Below are positions 10,339 through 23,200 of a DNA stretch of 64,000 nt, in pieces (within the stretch, counting starts at the first letter, position 1; the number at the start of each line of letters is the position of its first letter). The stretch comes from Salvia splendens (taxonomy: Eukaryota > Streptophyta > Magnoliopsida > Lamiales > Lamiaceae), in assembly GCF_004379255.2 (NCBI RefSeq), contig NC_056035.1:14079578-14143577 (forward strand), given 5' to 3'. Below the pieces are notes generated by a model. It was not told the DNA's origin and made no database searches. It worked only from the letters and a program-made list of their open reading frames with translations. Both the position numbers and the translations under genes were made by a program.

Positions 10339-11358
10339 GGGCATCCGCAATGGGGCGGAAGATATGCCGCCTGATGCCTCGGGCGCGCGGTGGACGATGG
10401 GGCGGACGATGCAATGCATTTTTGATCGATGCAATGTCCTATAGATCGTCCATGGACCGCGTTATCGTCCGCCCCACTGTGGGCAAGGTGGACGATGCAA
10501 CGCGTTTTTTATCGATGCAATGCGTTTTTTATATTAAAAATGCGTTTGTCGGGTGTTGAACTTGGGTATATTGCTTGGAAGGCAATTATCCTAACCGTTG
10601 GACTACAAACGCTAGTTGAGATATCTTGAAAACTAAGTTGTTTTATTTGTATGAGAATGATATGACAAAAATAAAAATTTACATTACTTATGATTGAATA
10701 TGGTGTGATAATTTATGATTAAAAAGTAGAATTCGATGAAACGAGAATTTGCTTCTTCGAGTTATTAAGATGATTATGTTGTGTGATTGAAATGAATTTT
10801 TGTTCCAATTTTGTAGTGTTTTACTAATTCAAATAAAGAAAATGCTTAGAGCGGCCTATAGGGCGTCCCATTACGGGTGGAAGGGTAGGAGAATAAAATG
10901 ATGATGTGGTGGTGCATAGGGCGCCCCATTGCTAATGCCCTTAGTTTTCTTTACAACCAAATGGTAGAATGGGAATACAAATTCCGAACCACAATTGGAC
11001 TCTAAGACCATCAGCAGTGGGGGCGCCCTAAGGCGCGTCACGTCAGCATTTTTATCATCCTTCTTCTCCACCTGCAGTGGGCGCCCTAAGGCACGCCACA
11101 TCATCAATTTTGTAATATTTACAAAATACATACGAATTTTAAAAAAAAACGAAACCGCGTGCCATCGTCCGCGGCCTTCACAATGGGGCGGACGATGTCG
11201 CGGACGATGGCCATCGTCCGCGGTTTAAGTCGCGCCCGAAGCATAGGCCGCGACTATCGTCCGCGGCCTATGCCACACACCCACAGTGGGGGCGGACGAT
11301 GAATGGCGCGGACGATGCGCGCCATCGGGTGTGCCATCGTCCGCCCGTTGCGGATGGT
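10339..11358. mobile_element. cluster of Harbinger-type MITEs with GGACGATGG repeats
   Basis: The left end TTA-GGGCATCCGCAATGG and the right end CCGTTGCGGATGGT-TTA suggest a PIF/Harbinger-type element with a TTA target duplication. Both ends carry many copies of GCGGACGATGG or its complement (10390-10510 and 11160-11350). Inside lie further related ends (near 10850-10945 with GCCCCATTGCTAATGCCC, and near 11005-11100 with GTGGGGGCGCCC), so this is probably several nested MITEs. No transposase is present. Confidence 0.55.
10542..10612 (-). pseudogene. tRNA-Gly(UCC) pseudogene
   Basis: On the minus strand the 71 bp form a tRNA-Gly-like sequence. The acceptor stem GCGTTTG/CAAACGC is perfect, the D arm GTCCAACGGTTAGGAT is intact, and the anticodon loop CTTCCAA gives anticodon UCC. 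The T arm has decayed: at least three of five stem pairs are lost, mainly through G-to-A changes against the usual plant sequence. It lies inside the MITE cluster, so it is probably a captured or dead copy. Confidence 0.8.
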
Positions 11359-12144
11359 TTAACATGAGAAGGTAGATACAATCCACACTTTCCTGTTGGG
11401 TACCCAACCAAAGGCAAACAAACGTGCCTTAGGAGTACTACAATTATAACAAACCCGAAATTTAAAATTTCTATGTTCGGTGGTTGACTCCGCGTTATTG
11501 CCAAACTTTTGCAGATATAAAAGTTAAAACCATTGACTTGTGAGATTAAATTAAAGTGAAGAAAAACCATGAGTTGTGACCATAAATGCACCGAAATATA
11601 AAACAAAATATGTTATTGTCATTCACCAAGGGAGCTTCCCTTTCTAATTTTACAAGCCCAAGGACATTATATAAAATTTACTTATGTTTGTAAAAAAATA
11701 CTACTCCACTTTTTTAGGTCTAAACATATTTAAAGATTATCGCAGATCTTGATCGTGATTTCAAAGTCAATAAATGTCATATTTATGATTTTTATTTGGA
11801 ATATAATATATAGATTAACACGTCATGGTTGAAGTGTCCCATTCAATTATTATTGGTTGATTCTTGGAAAGGCAAAAAATTCTACGCAACCTACATTGTT
11901 GTACTTGTGATATATCCTCCCTTATATGACATACACACACGTAAAGATAATATTTTATTCAGAAATTTGTTTTTGAGTGTCAATAAACTATTTTATTCGT
12001 TCTTTGAAAATGACTAAATTGAAAAGTAGTGGTCCCCTTTTCGGTCGGCCGTTTCCCTTTTTTACGTTTGTTTATTTAATCAATAATTTGATTTAATTAA
12101 GTCAATTAATAAATTTATTTGGAGACTACTAAATCAATAAGTGA

Positions 12145-12184
<40 letters not shown>

Positions 12185-12819
12185 TTGACTTCATTAATAT
12201 CGTCTATTAGATCCTGTAATCGGCGAGTAATAAACTCTAATTAAAATAGCTAACTATTAAATTATACTCATAATTGAGGATTAAAGATTAATAAATGGTT
12301 TTAAGGCCACCCGAGTACTTATTTTTTTTATTTTATACCAGTAGTAAATTAACATCATTGTTCTCTACTGGATTTTTTTCGTCTGGTTCTGTCCAAGGAA
12401 TTACAATGTGTACACTAATTTCACCTATTTGCATTAGATAATAAAAATCCTTCTGTCAATAAAAAAAAATCGGAGTATTATTCAACTATATGATTTCTGA
12501 TTATATGATTCATAATTTTGATGATTCGAAATCACTTTTTCTATATTTGGATATTTTAAGAAAATTGGCAGTATTTTAAATTTGTATTTATTAATAAAAT
12601 TCTAACTATATAATAGACTGAATAGTTAGAGTAAGAATTCTTTAAATAAATTATCATTTGAGAAAATAAAAATAAAATAATAATATTATACTAAAACGTA
12701 AAATATTTACATTCAAACTATTTAATTAGTTTTAAATTATTAATATTAATATGGTTCATAAGTTTAAAATGATATGAAGATTTATTGAATAATTAATTTA
12801 TTAATTGATAACATAATAC
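11359..12819. other. AT-rich intergenic stretch
   Basis: No coding exon, RNA gene or complete transposon end is visible. Contents are AT-rich DNA, a short perfect palindrome GTTGGGTACCCAAC near 11396-11409, and an (AAT)n tract of about a dozen units at 12147-12184. Confidence 0.5.
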
Positions 12820-12936
12820 CTTCTTCTTCTTCTTCTTCTTCTTCTTCTTCTTCTTCTTCTTCTTCTTCTTCTTCTTCTTCTTCTTCTTCTTCTTCTTCTT
12901 CTTCTTCTTCTTCTTCTTCTTCTTCTTCTTCTTCTT

Positions 12937-13013
<77 letters not shown>
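12820..13013. repeat. compound microsatellite (CTT)~49 then (ATT)~16
   Basis: About 147 bp of uninterrupted CTT repeats run straight into about 48 bp of ATT repeats. The CTT part is a pure purine/pyrimidine mirror tract (GAA on the other strand), able in principle to form triplex DNA. The array is unusually long and pure, so it should be highly length-polymorphic. Nearby DNA (13014-13485) is AT-rich with no gene seen. Confidence 0.97.
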
Positions 13014-13014
<1 letters not shown>

Positions 13015-13485
13015 TCCTTTTATAACAAATAGTTCGGACGATATGTGAATTTATTACGTAATTGCTAAAGTATGAAAGAAGAATAGAAAAAAGTCTGTAA
13101 AATATGTGAGAGAAAGAGAAAAGAGGTGAAAAAGTTTCATTAAAGTAGAAAAATAGAAATATTTTTTAAACGATAAATAATTATATTCAAGTTAATTTAT
13201 AATTTACAGATTATATTAAATTTACTTAATAAATCATTAATTGATAACATAAAATGAACATTAATAATAATAATAATATCTTTCATTGTTATTGTTATTA
13301 TTATTTAATAAAATAATACTGCTATTAAAGACCAACCTATGTAAGACTATTCAGAAAATAATACACCTAAGAAAAATAGGGAATTAGAATTCTGAATAAT
13401 TACACTGACTTTCCTTATTTATATAATTCTTTTATTTTTCTTATAGGTTAAAAATCAAAGAAACACGTGATTTAAAAATTCTTGT

Positions 13486-13808
13486 TGTGCGATGATAACT
13501 CTAGCCGTATCATGTGCAAGGACAGAAGAAAGAAGGAAGAAGCTTACTTGAGCTTCGGAGTTTCAGTGACCGTTAGATGAGGTCTTAGTTTGGGGATTAA
13601 ATTTGAACCGTTGGATCTAAACTAGCTGTTGATCCTATTAGTTTTAAATAGAGTTGTTAAGTTTGTTAAAATTGTTAGTTTTTCCCAATTCAATTGTAAT
13701 CAATTCAGCTCATCTTTCTCGACGTAATAACACTCCCTTCGTTCTTCGAATTCCTTCTTGTTCTATCAATTCTTGCTCACACATACAGATTTCACCACAA
13801 TTCTAACA
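13486..13808 (+). repeat. 5' LTR of copia element 2
   Basis: A 323-bp LTR that begins TGTGCGATGATAACTC, ends TTCTAACA and matches 17347-17668. A short TTAAATA motif near 13656 could serve as a TATA element. Confidence 0.92.
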
Positions 13809-13884
13809 AATTGGCGCCTTCTGTGGGAAGAGGAGTTTCTTGCGCTGTTTTGATTTTGCAATTGGAAGCGAATCTGCGGAGACG

Positions 13885-16800
13885 ATGGCCTCTAGGTTTG
13901 AGGCGGAGAAATTTACAGGCAAGAACGATTTTGCCCTTTGGAGAATGAAGATGCGAGCGATGTTAATACAACAACGCTTGGCGTCGGCGTTATCGGTCGA
14001 AGAAAAGGATGAGAAGGGGAAAGAAGTCGTAGATGAGAAGGGGGCTGCCAAGAAAGTTGAGATTGAGGCGAAGGCGCATAGTGCGATCGTTCTTTGCCTT
14101 GGTGATAAGGTACTTCACGAAGTTCTAACAAAATCTCTAGCAAATTGGCTGTTTATGAAGCAGCGTCTCTACTCCTACAAGTTCTTGGAAGGAAAGGGGG
14201 TCTTGGAGCAACTGGAGGAGTTCTATAAAGCGGTAGATGACCTTGAGAATATCGATGTGACGATAGGAGATGAAGACAAGGCGATCTTGTTGTTGAATGC
14301 CCTGCCACACTCGTTTGATCAATTTCACGATGCTTTCTTATATGGTCGTGATAGGACAATCACCTTATTGGAAGTTCAAACTGCTTTGAGAGCAAAGAAG
14401 CTTCAAAAGGGTGAGTTGAAGGTTGCCGAATCAAATGCAGAAAGCCTCAATGTTAAGAAGTACAAAGGGAAGAAATTGTTTAAGAAACCTCAGGAGTCTT
14501 CCAAAAATGGTTCAGCTAGTCAGAAGGAGACACGCTCCTACCACTGGTGCAAGAAACCTGGCCATTTAAAGAAAGATTATTTTGCTTGGAAGAGAAAGCA
14601 AGAGAGTGAAGGAAAAGTTGTTAATTCGACTGAAGGAATGGAGGATGAGGAGGTCCATGAGGTTCTGAATGTTGTGGATGATAAGGTCTCGGGGTCTTGG
14701 ATTATGGACTCCGGTTGTAGTTTTCACATGTGTCCGAATCTTAGATGGTTTGAAGATATTGGAGAGGCCACTGGTTCTGTCATTCTTGGAAATAACCAAG
14801 TTTGTTCTATAAAAGGAATTGGCTCAGTTAGATTGAAAGGAGACAAATGAGCTACAATAGTTCTAAGTGGAGTGAGATATATTCCTGATGTGAAGAGGAA
14901 TTTGATCTCACTTGGTTTTCTAACAAGGAAGGGGTGCTCTTTTGCTTCTATGGATGGGAAGATGGAGGTGTGCAAGGCAGGAAAGGTGCTCATGAGAGCA
15001 GAAATGAGGGGGAGTCTGTATTATTTGACTACACTCATCTGCAGCAAGAACTCCGGGGAAGCACACAATGTGACATCCAACACACTGAGTCAGTGGCATA
15101 CTAGGCTTGACCATCCATCAACAGGAAGTGTGAAGGAGTTGGTGAAGAAGGGAGTCTTATAATGTTCTGATAGTGATGAAGCAGTCCCATGTGAGGAGTG
15201 CATACTGGGCAAGGCCAAGAAATTACCCTACCCCAAAGGTACTCATACTTCCTCAAAGCCTTTAGACTATGCACATAGTGACCTATGGGGCCCTGCCCAA
15301 GAGAAATCTATTGGGGGTGGCAGATATTACATGAGCATAATTGATGACTATTCAAGAAAATTGTGGTTGTTTATATTGAAAGACAAATCTGAAGCTTTCA
15401 AGAAATTTAAGGAATGGTGTGCAGAAGTGGAGGCAGAAAAGGGGGTATGTTTGAAGTATTTTAGAACCGATAATGGTCTTGAATACTTGTCTAAAGATTT
15501 TGATGAATATTGTAAATCTAAGGGCATCAAAAGGCATCGAACTGTGCCAATGAATCCCCAACAAAATGGGGTAGCAGAGAGAGCCAATAGGACCATTTTG
15601 GAGAGAGTAAGATGTATGCCTAGCAGCTAGAATGGAAAAAAGATTTTGGGCAGAGGCAGCATCCACCGCAGTCAAGCTTATGAATAAATGCCCTTCATCT
15701 AGTATTAATGGAGATACTCCAAATTTCAGGTGGTTTGGGAGTTATGGTGGATATTCTGAGCTGAGAACTTTTGGGTGTAAAGCCTTTGCTCATGTGAGGC
15801 AAGGGAAATTGGAGGCTCGGGCATTGAAATGTGTTATGTTGAGATATCAGCCAGGAGTTAAGGGCTATAGGCTTTGGTGTATAGAACCTGGGAATGCAAA
15901 AATTGTTATTAGCAGGGATGTGATATTCTGGGAGAAATAGCTGCCATTCAAGAAGAAAGCAGACAATGAAGATGGAACAAAATCCACTTCAGAGATTGAG
16001 GCGGAGCCTGAACATTTTGATCACAACCAGCCTGATGAAGCTTCTGATCCACCATTGACTGATCAAGTCCCTCAGCAACCTGAACCAGACAATCTGAAGA
16101 ACTGGAAACTTGCAAGAGATAGATCAAAAAGGACCTCAAAACCACCAGCCAAGTACTCAGATGCAGAATTTCTATTCTATGCTTTACTTGTTGCAGAAGA
16201 AGTTGAGTATTCAGAGCCTTGTTCTTATAATGAAGCTATGCAGAGTAAGGAATGAGAGAAATGGATGCAGGCTATGATTGAGGAGATAGATTCCTTGTTG
16301 AAGAATGGAACTTGGCTGTTGGTAGAAAGGCCAGATGGAAGGAGGATTGTCAGTTGTAAGTGGGTTTTTAAAAAGATTGAGGCTGCTGAGAATGATGGGG
16401 TGAGATTTAAAGCTAGACTGGTGGCCAGAGGCTTCACACAGGAGCATGGTGTAGATTTTGATGAGGTTTTTAGCCTTGTGGTGAAGCATACATCAATCTG
16501 AATACTGTTGGCTATTGTAGCAAGAAGAGGCTGAGAGCTTGAGTAGCTTGAAGTCAAAACGGCTTTCTTGCATGGTGATCTCAAGGAGACAATTTATATG
16601 ACTCAGCCCAAGGGTTTTGTTAGACCAGAGGATAAGGGCAAGGTCTGCCTTTTGAAGAAAAACATCTATGGCTTGAAGCAAGCTAGTAGACAATGGCATA
16701 GAAAATTTGATGACCACATGATCAACACTGGTTTTGTGAGCTCTAAGTATGATGAGTGTGTATACATTAAGCATGAAGGTGGAGCTGCTGTGGCTTATCT

Positions 16801-17317
16801 ATTGTTATATGTTGATGACATACTATTAGCTGGAGCTTGCAAGCAGGAGGTTCAGAAAGTAAAGAATGATCTTAGAGTTGTATTTGAAATGAAAGACTTG
16901 GGGCGAACAAAACGCATTCTGGGAATGACTATCATCAGAGACAGAAAAGAGAAGAAAATATGGCTGACTCAGTCTGATTATGTTTCAAGAATGCTCAAGA
17001 AGTTTGGTTTGAACAATGTTAAAGAAAGTTTCTGGCTCAGAGGTATCTTGGGAGATTTCGGCATAATTCAAGAGACATTAACTATTGGCTGTGACAACAG
17101 CAGTGCTCTTTGCTTGGCCAAACATCAAGTATACCATGAGAGAAGCAAACATATCGACGTACGCCTGCATTTTATTCGAGAGAAGATAGATGAAGGCGAG
17201 GTGAAAGTATTCAAGGTAGACACTGCTAAAAACCCGGCTGACATGCTGACAAAGCCGTTGCCTAGAAGCAAGCTTGAATTGTGTATGAAGCTTGTGAGTT
17301 TGTGTAAGATGGAGTGA
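13885..17317 (+). pseudogene. gag-pol remnant of copia element 2
   Basis: The gag starts at ATG 13885 (MASRFEAEKFTGKNDFALW). It has a zinc knuckle (HWCKKPGHLKKDYF, the first Cys lost) and then protease WIMDSGCSFHMC near 14700. GAG-pre-integrase and integrase follow (FRTDNGLEY, NPQQNGVAERANR), then RT (LLLYVDDILLAG near 16800) and RNase H (GCDNSSALCLAKH, PADMLTKPL). Stops at 14848, 15938, 16253, 16499 and 16541, with frame changes near 15160 and 15628, disable it. Between NNVKE and SFWLRG (near 17030) the RT C-terminus and the start of RNase H, normally well over 100 residues, are missing without a frame change. Confidence 0.9.
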
Positions 17318-17346
17318 TAGTAGGCTGAGTAATCAAGGTGGATATT

Positions 17347-17668
17347 TGTGAGATGATAACTCAACCGTATCATGTGCAAGGACAGAAGAAAGAAGGAAGA
17401 AGCTTACTTGAGCTTCAGAGTTACAACGACCATTATATGAGGTCTTAGTTTGGGGATTTAATCTGAACCGTTGGATCTAAACTAGCTGTTGATCCTATTA
17501 GTTTTAAATAGAGTTGTTAAGTTTGTTAAAATAGTTAGTTTTTCCCAATTCAATTGTAATCAATTCAGCTCATCTTTCTCGACGAAATAAGACTCCTTTC
17601 TTTCTTCGAATTCCTTCTTGTTCTATCAATTCTTGCTCACAAATACAGATTTCACCACAATTCTAACA
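17347..17668 (+). repeat. 3' LTR of copia element 2
   Basis: A 322-bp direct repeat of 13486-13808. It follows the RNase H end closely and is bounded on the right by the CTTGT target duplication. Confidence 0.92.
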
Positions 17669-17681
17669 CTTGTTAAATAGG

Positions 17682-17929
17682 TTCTCCGTCCATCATAATT
17701 GAGTCACTTCATTTTAATTCGTATTTCAAGAAATTGATGTTTGGTGTGTTAAGTGAGTAGGCAATAAAGTGGATAAAGTAAGACAATGAGAAAAGTAAAA
17801 AAAATGAATAACGCGAGAATGAAGTAAGAAAGAAAAAATGAGTTAATTATTACAATAAATGAAAATATCTCAACTGTTAAAGAACTTTATGAAATGGAAA
17901 AACGAGTCAACTATGAAGGAACGGATGAA
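17682..17929. mobile_element. degenerate Stowaway-like MITE
   Basis: Inverted ends TTCTCCGTCCATCATAATTG and the complement of CAACTATGAAGGAACGGATGAA flank an AT-rich 250-bp core. The CTCCGTCC-type end is the same family as the clear Stowaway at 50479-50729. The target duplication is not clear. Confidence 0.55.
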
Positions 17930-17998
17930 GTAAATCATACGGTCTTTTAAGTCTTATTTCACATTTAAGAATAATAGCAATTTGGAATTAATAAAATA

Positions 17999-19101
17999 GA
18001 GTGAACTACAAAAATGGTCCATGTACTATGAGTTTATTTCGCTCATAGTCATTGGACTTTAAAAATAACTCGAAATTAGTCCTCTTACCATTTTTTGATA
18101 CGAAAATACCATTTTGAGGTTTGGGCAATTTGGTCTTTTTACACTTTTAACATTTTAAATCTGATATTATTTCCAGTGATGTATTAAATCTGATATTATT
18201 TCAAAATTATCATTCTTCTTCACTTTTGTCATCTTTCACTTTGTTTCTTTATTTCAATATTAGCTTTAATTTTATAAAATTATATTTTAAATTTAGATTT
18301 TTAAATATCAATAAATTTTTATTAATTAAAATTATTAATTCATGGACACTATAAATATTTATTAAAACTATTAATTTTTGTTATGTAATATAATATTCAG
18401 TTGAATCGAAGAAGTACAGAAAAATAATATTAATCATGATGAAAAAATAAGAGCTATTCTACTTAGCCTTCGTTCGATTGTTATAATTGCTTGTGATAGG
18501 ACTATTTTGTTTAAATTTTCTAGTTAATTTTGTTTGTTTTCAAATAAATAAACGAAAGTTATATTATTCTTATATTAGAAGCATATTTATTTCAGAATAA
18601 TCGTGTTATATGATCTATTTATGATTAAAACTATTAAATATTGATTAAAACTAAGTTGGCGTCGGCATACCTTATTGATTAAATATTAGACACTATCAAA
18701 TATTGATTAAAACTATTAATTTTTGTTATTTAATAATTTTAATAATTAATAAAAAATTATTGATATTTAAAAATCTAAATTTAAAATTTAATTTTATAAA
18801 ATTAAATCTAATAATGAAATAAAGAAACAAAGTGAAGGATGACAAAAGGGAAGAAGAATGATAATTTTGAAATAATATCAGATTTAGTACATCACTAGAA
18901 TAATATCAGATTTAAAATGTTAAAAGTGTAAAAAGACCAAATTGTCCAAACTCTCACAAGGGTACTTTCGTATAAAAAGCTGGCAAAAAGACCAATTTCA
19001 AGATAAACTTTTAGTTTAGGGATGTCTGACGATATTTTTAAAGTCTATGGACTATGTGCGAGATAAACCCATAGTCTAGGGACTATTTTTATAGTTCCCT
19101 C
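17999..19101. mobile_element. Mutator-like foldback element with long inverted arms
   Basis: The 1103-bp element is flanked by a perfect 9-bp duplication AATAAAATA (17990-17998 and 19102-19110), the hallmark length of Mutator-like elements. The ends read GAGTGAACTACAAAAAT and, inverted, GAGGGAACTATAAAAAT. The inverted arms extend about 350 bp each (17999-18350 and about 18740-19101), with internal AAATCTGATATTATT repeats. The AT-rich middle (18360-18730) holds no ORF, so the element is non-autonomous. Confidence 0.85.
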
Positions 19102-19110
19102 AATAAAATA

Positions 19111-20244
19111 CGTTACAAATGTTAAACTAATTTCATAGTATGATTTTACTACCTAATTAAATTTATTTAGTTGTTTTTTTGCATGATTTTAACTTCTTAC
19201 TTTTTAGTTTAAATTGCATTTAATAAATAGAAAAATCGCCTCACTGCATTTGTTGAGAAACTTCACAAATCTCAATTTCCGGTTAGGAGCCTTTTTCAGT
19301 CGGTTGTCTTCAACTCTTTACCTCTATTCCATCACCAATCCATTTCTTATCTCAATTAATTACTGTAATCTACCTCCGCCATTTGGTCAAATTCACTGTT
19401 CAGCTAAGCTCTGTTCAATATTTCCAGCCCAAAACATGACGGGTTATAAAAATCAAACGCACACAGGCCTGTATTAAAGATTTCATTTTTTTATGCGTTT
19501 CGGTGAATATTCCATCTGTTTTCAGCTGGCAGCTAGGAATCATCAGTTGCATGATCAGTTGGTACTCCCCCCTCTCCCTCTCCTCTCTAGTAATCTCTCA
19601 TGTATGTGAAGGATGTCATTCAATTTTCTTGAAATTTGCTCTTGGTTTTCTAGTTTTATGCTCTTCAGCTTTGAAAATGCTTATTTGCCGGTGAGGGAAA
19701 TGTGGCTCATTTACGTCTCAATCAACTTTGAATGATTTACTGTCGTATTAGTTGATTCAATCATTTTGGAGTTTGGACGTGTTAATGTATGTTCCGGTTG
19801 AACAGTTTATAATTCTTGAATTATTCGGGTGCAATTCTTGAATTAATCAAATTTACTTAATTTTTTGCCCTTATTGACTTTGTACTAGGTTCATTATTTA
19901 CTTCTGAATGTTGTAGTGACTAATTGAATCTTGATGTACTACTTTTTAAACTCCATATGATCTCCGTGGAGGTTTGATTGGGATGCCAAAAATGGGGGTT
20001 CTAGGTTGGGCCATTACCATGATGCATCTATGATTTTCTGCAGCTGTGTTATCACTGACACTATTTTGTTTGAGTAGCAACAATTTTCTCGACTTTCATG
20101 GGATCTTGATCTTTATGGCTCTGTTGACCTTGCTGTAGGACTATGATCTTCGGATAATTCTCTCAAGAAATAGTCGAGTGAGGGGAAAAACATTGTGTTG
20201 GTGGTCTGATTTGAATAAGGCGGGGAGGAGGTTTAGTGGGGGTC
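19111..20244 (+). promoter_or_regulatory. upstream and leader region of the ExAD-like gene
   Basis: No coding exon of its own is visible. The stretch has CT-rich leader-like DNA (19310-19600) and a probable leader intron that may end at GCTGTAG near 20138. The predicted start codon is ATG 20245. The transcription start cannot be fixed from sequence alone. Confidence 0.35.
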
Positions 20245-23200
20245 ATGTTCTCTCTCCAGAAGTGGAAGTGCTCATGGTCCCTAGCTGCCACGGTTGCTGC
20301 ATTTTTGGCAGTGGTTTCAGTTGTTCATCTATTTCTGTATCCCTTGGTTCCTCCTTTGGATTATTTGAGCATTAGTCAAGCCCAGAGTGTCTGTATTCCT
20401 ATAAATGGATCCACTGGAGGTGGTGAAAAGTATGTCAATGGAATGGATTCGAAAGACGGGATAACTGACCATCCTAAGGAAGATCCTCACCCGGTGGTGG
20501 ACCTGAATGTTCTGTATCCGGCTGATTCACTTAAAGCTGTCACATACCGTGGTGCTCCATGGAAGGCTGAGATTGGTCGATGGTTATCTGGCTGCGACTC
20601 TGATGTGAAGACAGATAAAGTTATTGAGGTACTATGTTGTATAATAATCTTAATACCTTCTCCATTTTGGTTGCTATCCTCAGACTTGTTCTTAATTATC
20701 TCACTAATGCTAATTTGGTGGAAAATTCTATTAAATATGCTCTTTTGAATCTACTCAGCTTATTAGAGCAATATGATGTTAAGCTTTGTTAATATTTTTT
20801 GGGGGATTTATCTTCTTATGAGATATGATTGATACCAGAAAATTGGAGGCAAGAGATGCAAAAATGAATGTAGTGGTCAAGGCATTTGTAATCGAGATTT
20901 GGGTCTATGCCACTGCTTTCATGGATTTAGCGGTGAGTCTATATTGACTTTATTTGAGTTGTATTCTCCTGTTTTTCTGGTTCACTTATGTAGCTATGTT
21001 ACCTCAAGCACATGTATAGGATTGGTTTTACTATGATTCTGAGATTGTGTACTCAAATTGGCTTGAAATTCAAACTATGTCAAAAAATTTTGTGGCTCTT
21101 CTAGTGATCCACTGTTTGTGTTGATTTTCATCCTTTTTTATGTGTGTATAATTTTCCTTCCTTTATTTCTTTCTATAATATCAACTGTCAGTACGTATCA
21201 GTGGACAACTGCCTTATCTCTAAGAAATGTTTTGAGTTATTAATCAAAGGAAATCTTTTGTTTGGTAGGAGTGTTTGTTCCAAAATTTGTTAATCTATAC
21301 AATATAATTGTTCATTCATTATACGGAACTGATGCATTGAGACAGGGGAAGGATGTTCCGAGAAAATGCAGTTGAGCTGCAACTATCCTGCATCTGAAAA
21401 TCGACCATACGGGCACTGGGTTGTGTCTATTTGCCCAGCTGATTGCGACACATCTAGAGCCATGTGTTTCTGTGGAGAAGGTACTAAGTACCCAAAACGG
21501 CCTGCTCCTGAGTCATGTGGATTTAAAATAAAGTAAGCACGTGATCTCAACAATACTAAATACTAATGCTATCAAACTAACTTCCTGATCATGTGAACTG
21601 TAAATGGTTATTATATTATGCTGGGCTGGAAATATTTCAGCGAACCTACGGAACCTGGTGGTCCACGTCTGACTGATTGGGGTGTAGCTGATATGGATAT
21701 TTTCACCACAAATAGTAGTATCCGGGGTTGGTGTAATGTCGATCCTGCTGAAGGCTATGCTGCAAATGTCAGCATAAAAGAGGATTGTGATTGCAAGTAT
21801 GATGGCCTTTGGGGCCGATTCTGTGAAACATCCGTCCAAAGTGTTTGTATTAACCAATGTTCTGGGCATGGACATTGTCGTGGTGGTTTTTGTCAGGTAT
21901 ACTCGATTATTTAATTTGTTTTCCACAAATGCTCCAACTTTTTAGCTATCTGATCTAAATTGGATTGTATTTATACCGATTAGCATTTCTTTCATATTTT
22001 ATATCTGCAGTGTGAAAACGGCTGGTATGGAGTAGATTGTAGCATTCCTTCTGTTTTGTCATCCATTGGGGAGTGGCCCAAATGGCTTCGACCTAGTCAT
22101 ATCGACGTTCCAGATAGTGCACGGCTCACAGGAACTCTTTTCGATCTCGATGCTGTAGTTGAGAAGAAAAGACCTCTTATTTATGTATACGATTTGCCCC
22201 CCGACTTCAATAGTCTTCTCCTAGAGGTAAGTTGTCATTGAACCAACCAGTAGTGTCTTCTTCTTTCTGGTGAAAGAATATCAAATTTTCATTGTTTTCT
22301 TCCCACTAAAGGGACGGCATTTCAAGATGGAGTGCGTTAACAGAATATATGACGACAGAAATGCGACGATATGGACTGAGCAACTGTATGGTGCTCAGGT
22401 ATCAAGAGCCGTTTATAACAACATAACCAACTATTTCTTTTGCTTAGGCGTCGAATCAGTTTATGCTTCCTTTTCCACAGATGGCAATCTATGAAAGTAT
22501 GCTTGCAAGTCCTCACAGGACCCTTAATGGCGATGAAGCAGATTTCTTCTTCGTTCCAGTGCTCGATTCTTGTATCATAACTCGGGCTGATGATGCGCCT
22601 CACTTGACCATGGAGGTAAATTCATTATCTTTCTTGACTGCATGTGAAGGATTTATACATCCTGTCAAAGAAACAAAATCATCTGTGATGTTGTCAACGT
22701 TCAGGATCACCATGGATTGCGGAGTTCCTTGACACTCGAGTTCTATAAGAAGGCATATGAGCACATTATGCTGCAGTATCCGTACTGGAACCGGACAGAA
22801 GGAAAGGATCATATCTGGGTATGTGATGTGCTACTAACATAAAAGCTCTGAATATTGAATAATTCGAGAGACAAATAATCCTCTCCATCTGTCGATCCTT
22901 TATTGTCTGGGCTAACAATATTTTTCCATGTCTCTTAAGGCAGTTCTTTTCATGGGACGAAGGTGCTTGCTATGCTCCTAAGGAGATATGGAATAGTATG
23001 ATGCTAGTCCATTGGGGTAACACAAATTCAAAGCATAATGGCTCGACAACTGCATATTGGGCTGATAAGTGGAATACCATATCCTCCGAGAGAAGAGGAA
23101 ACCACACGTGTTTCGACCCAGAGAAAGATCTTGTGCTTCCTGCATGGAAACGCCCTGATGAGGGCTCTCTAACTGCCAAATATTGGACTAGGTTCACATG

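Larger units (their letters stand above)
13486..17668 (+). mobile_element. Ty1/copia retrotransposon (element 2), defective
   Basis: The 4183-bp element has LTRs 13486-13808 and 17347-17668 (TGTG...TAACA). It is flanked by a perfect 5-bp duplication CTTGT (13481-13485 and 17669-17673). A TTGGCGCC primer-site-like sequence starts at 13811. The LTRs differ at roughly 15 positions by eye (about 5%), so it is younger than element 1 but not recent. The coding region is full of stop codons and has an in-frame loss between RT and RNase H. Confidence 0.93.
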
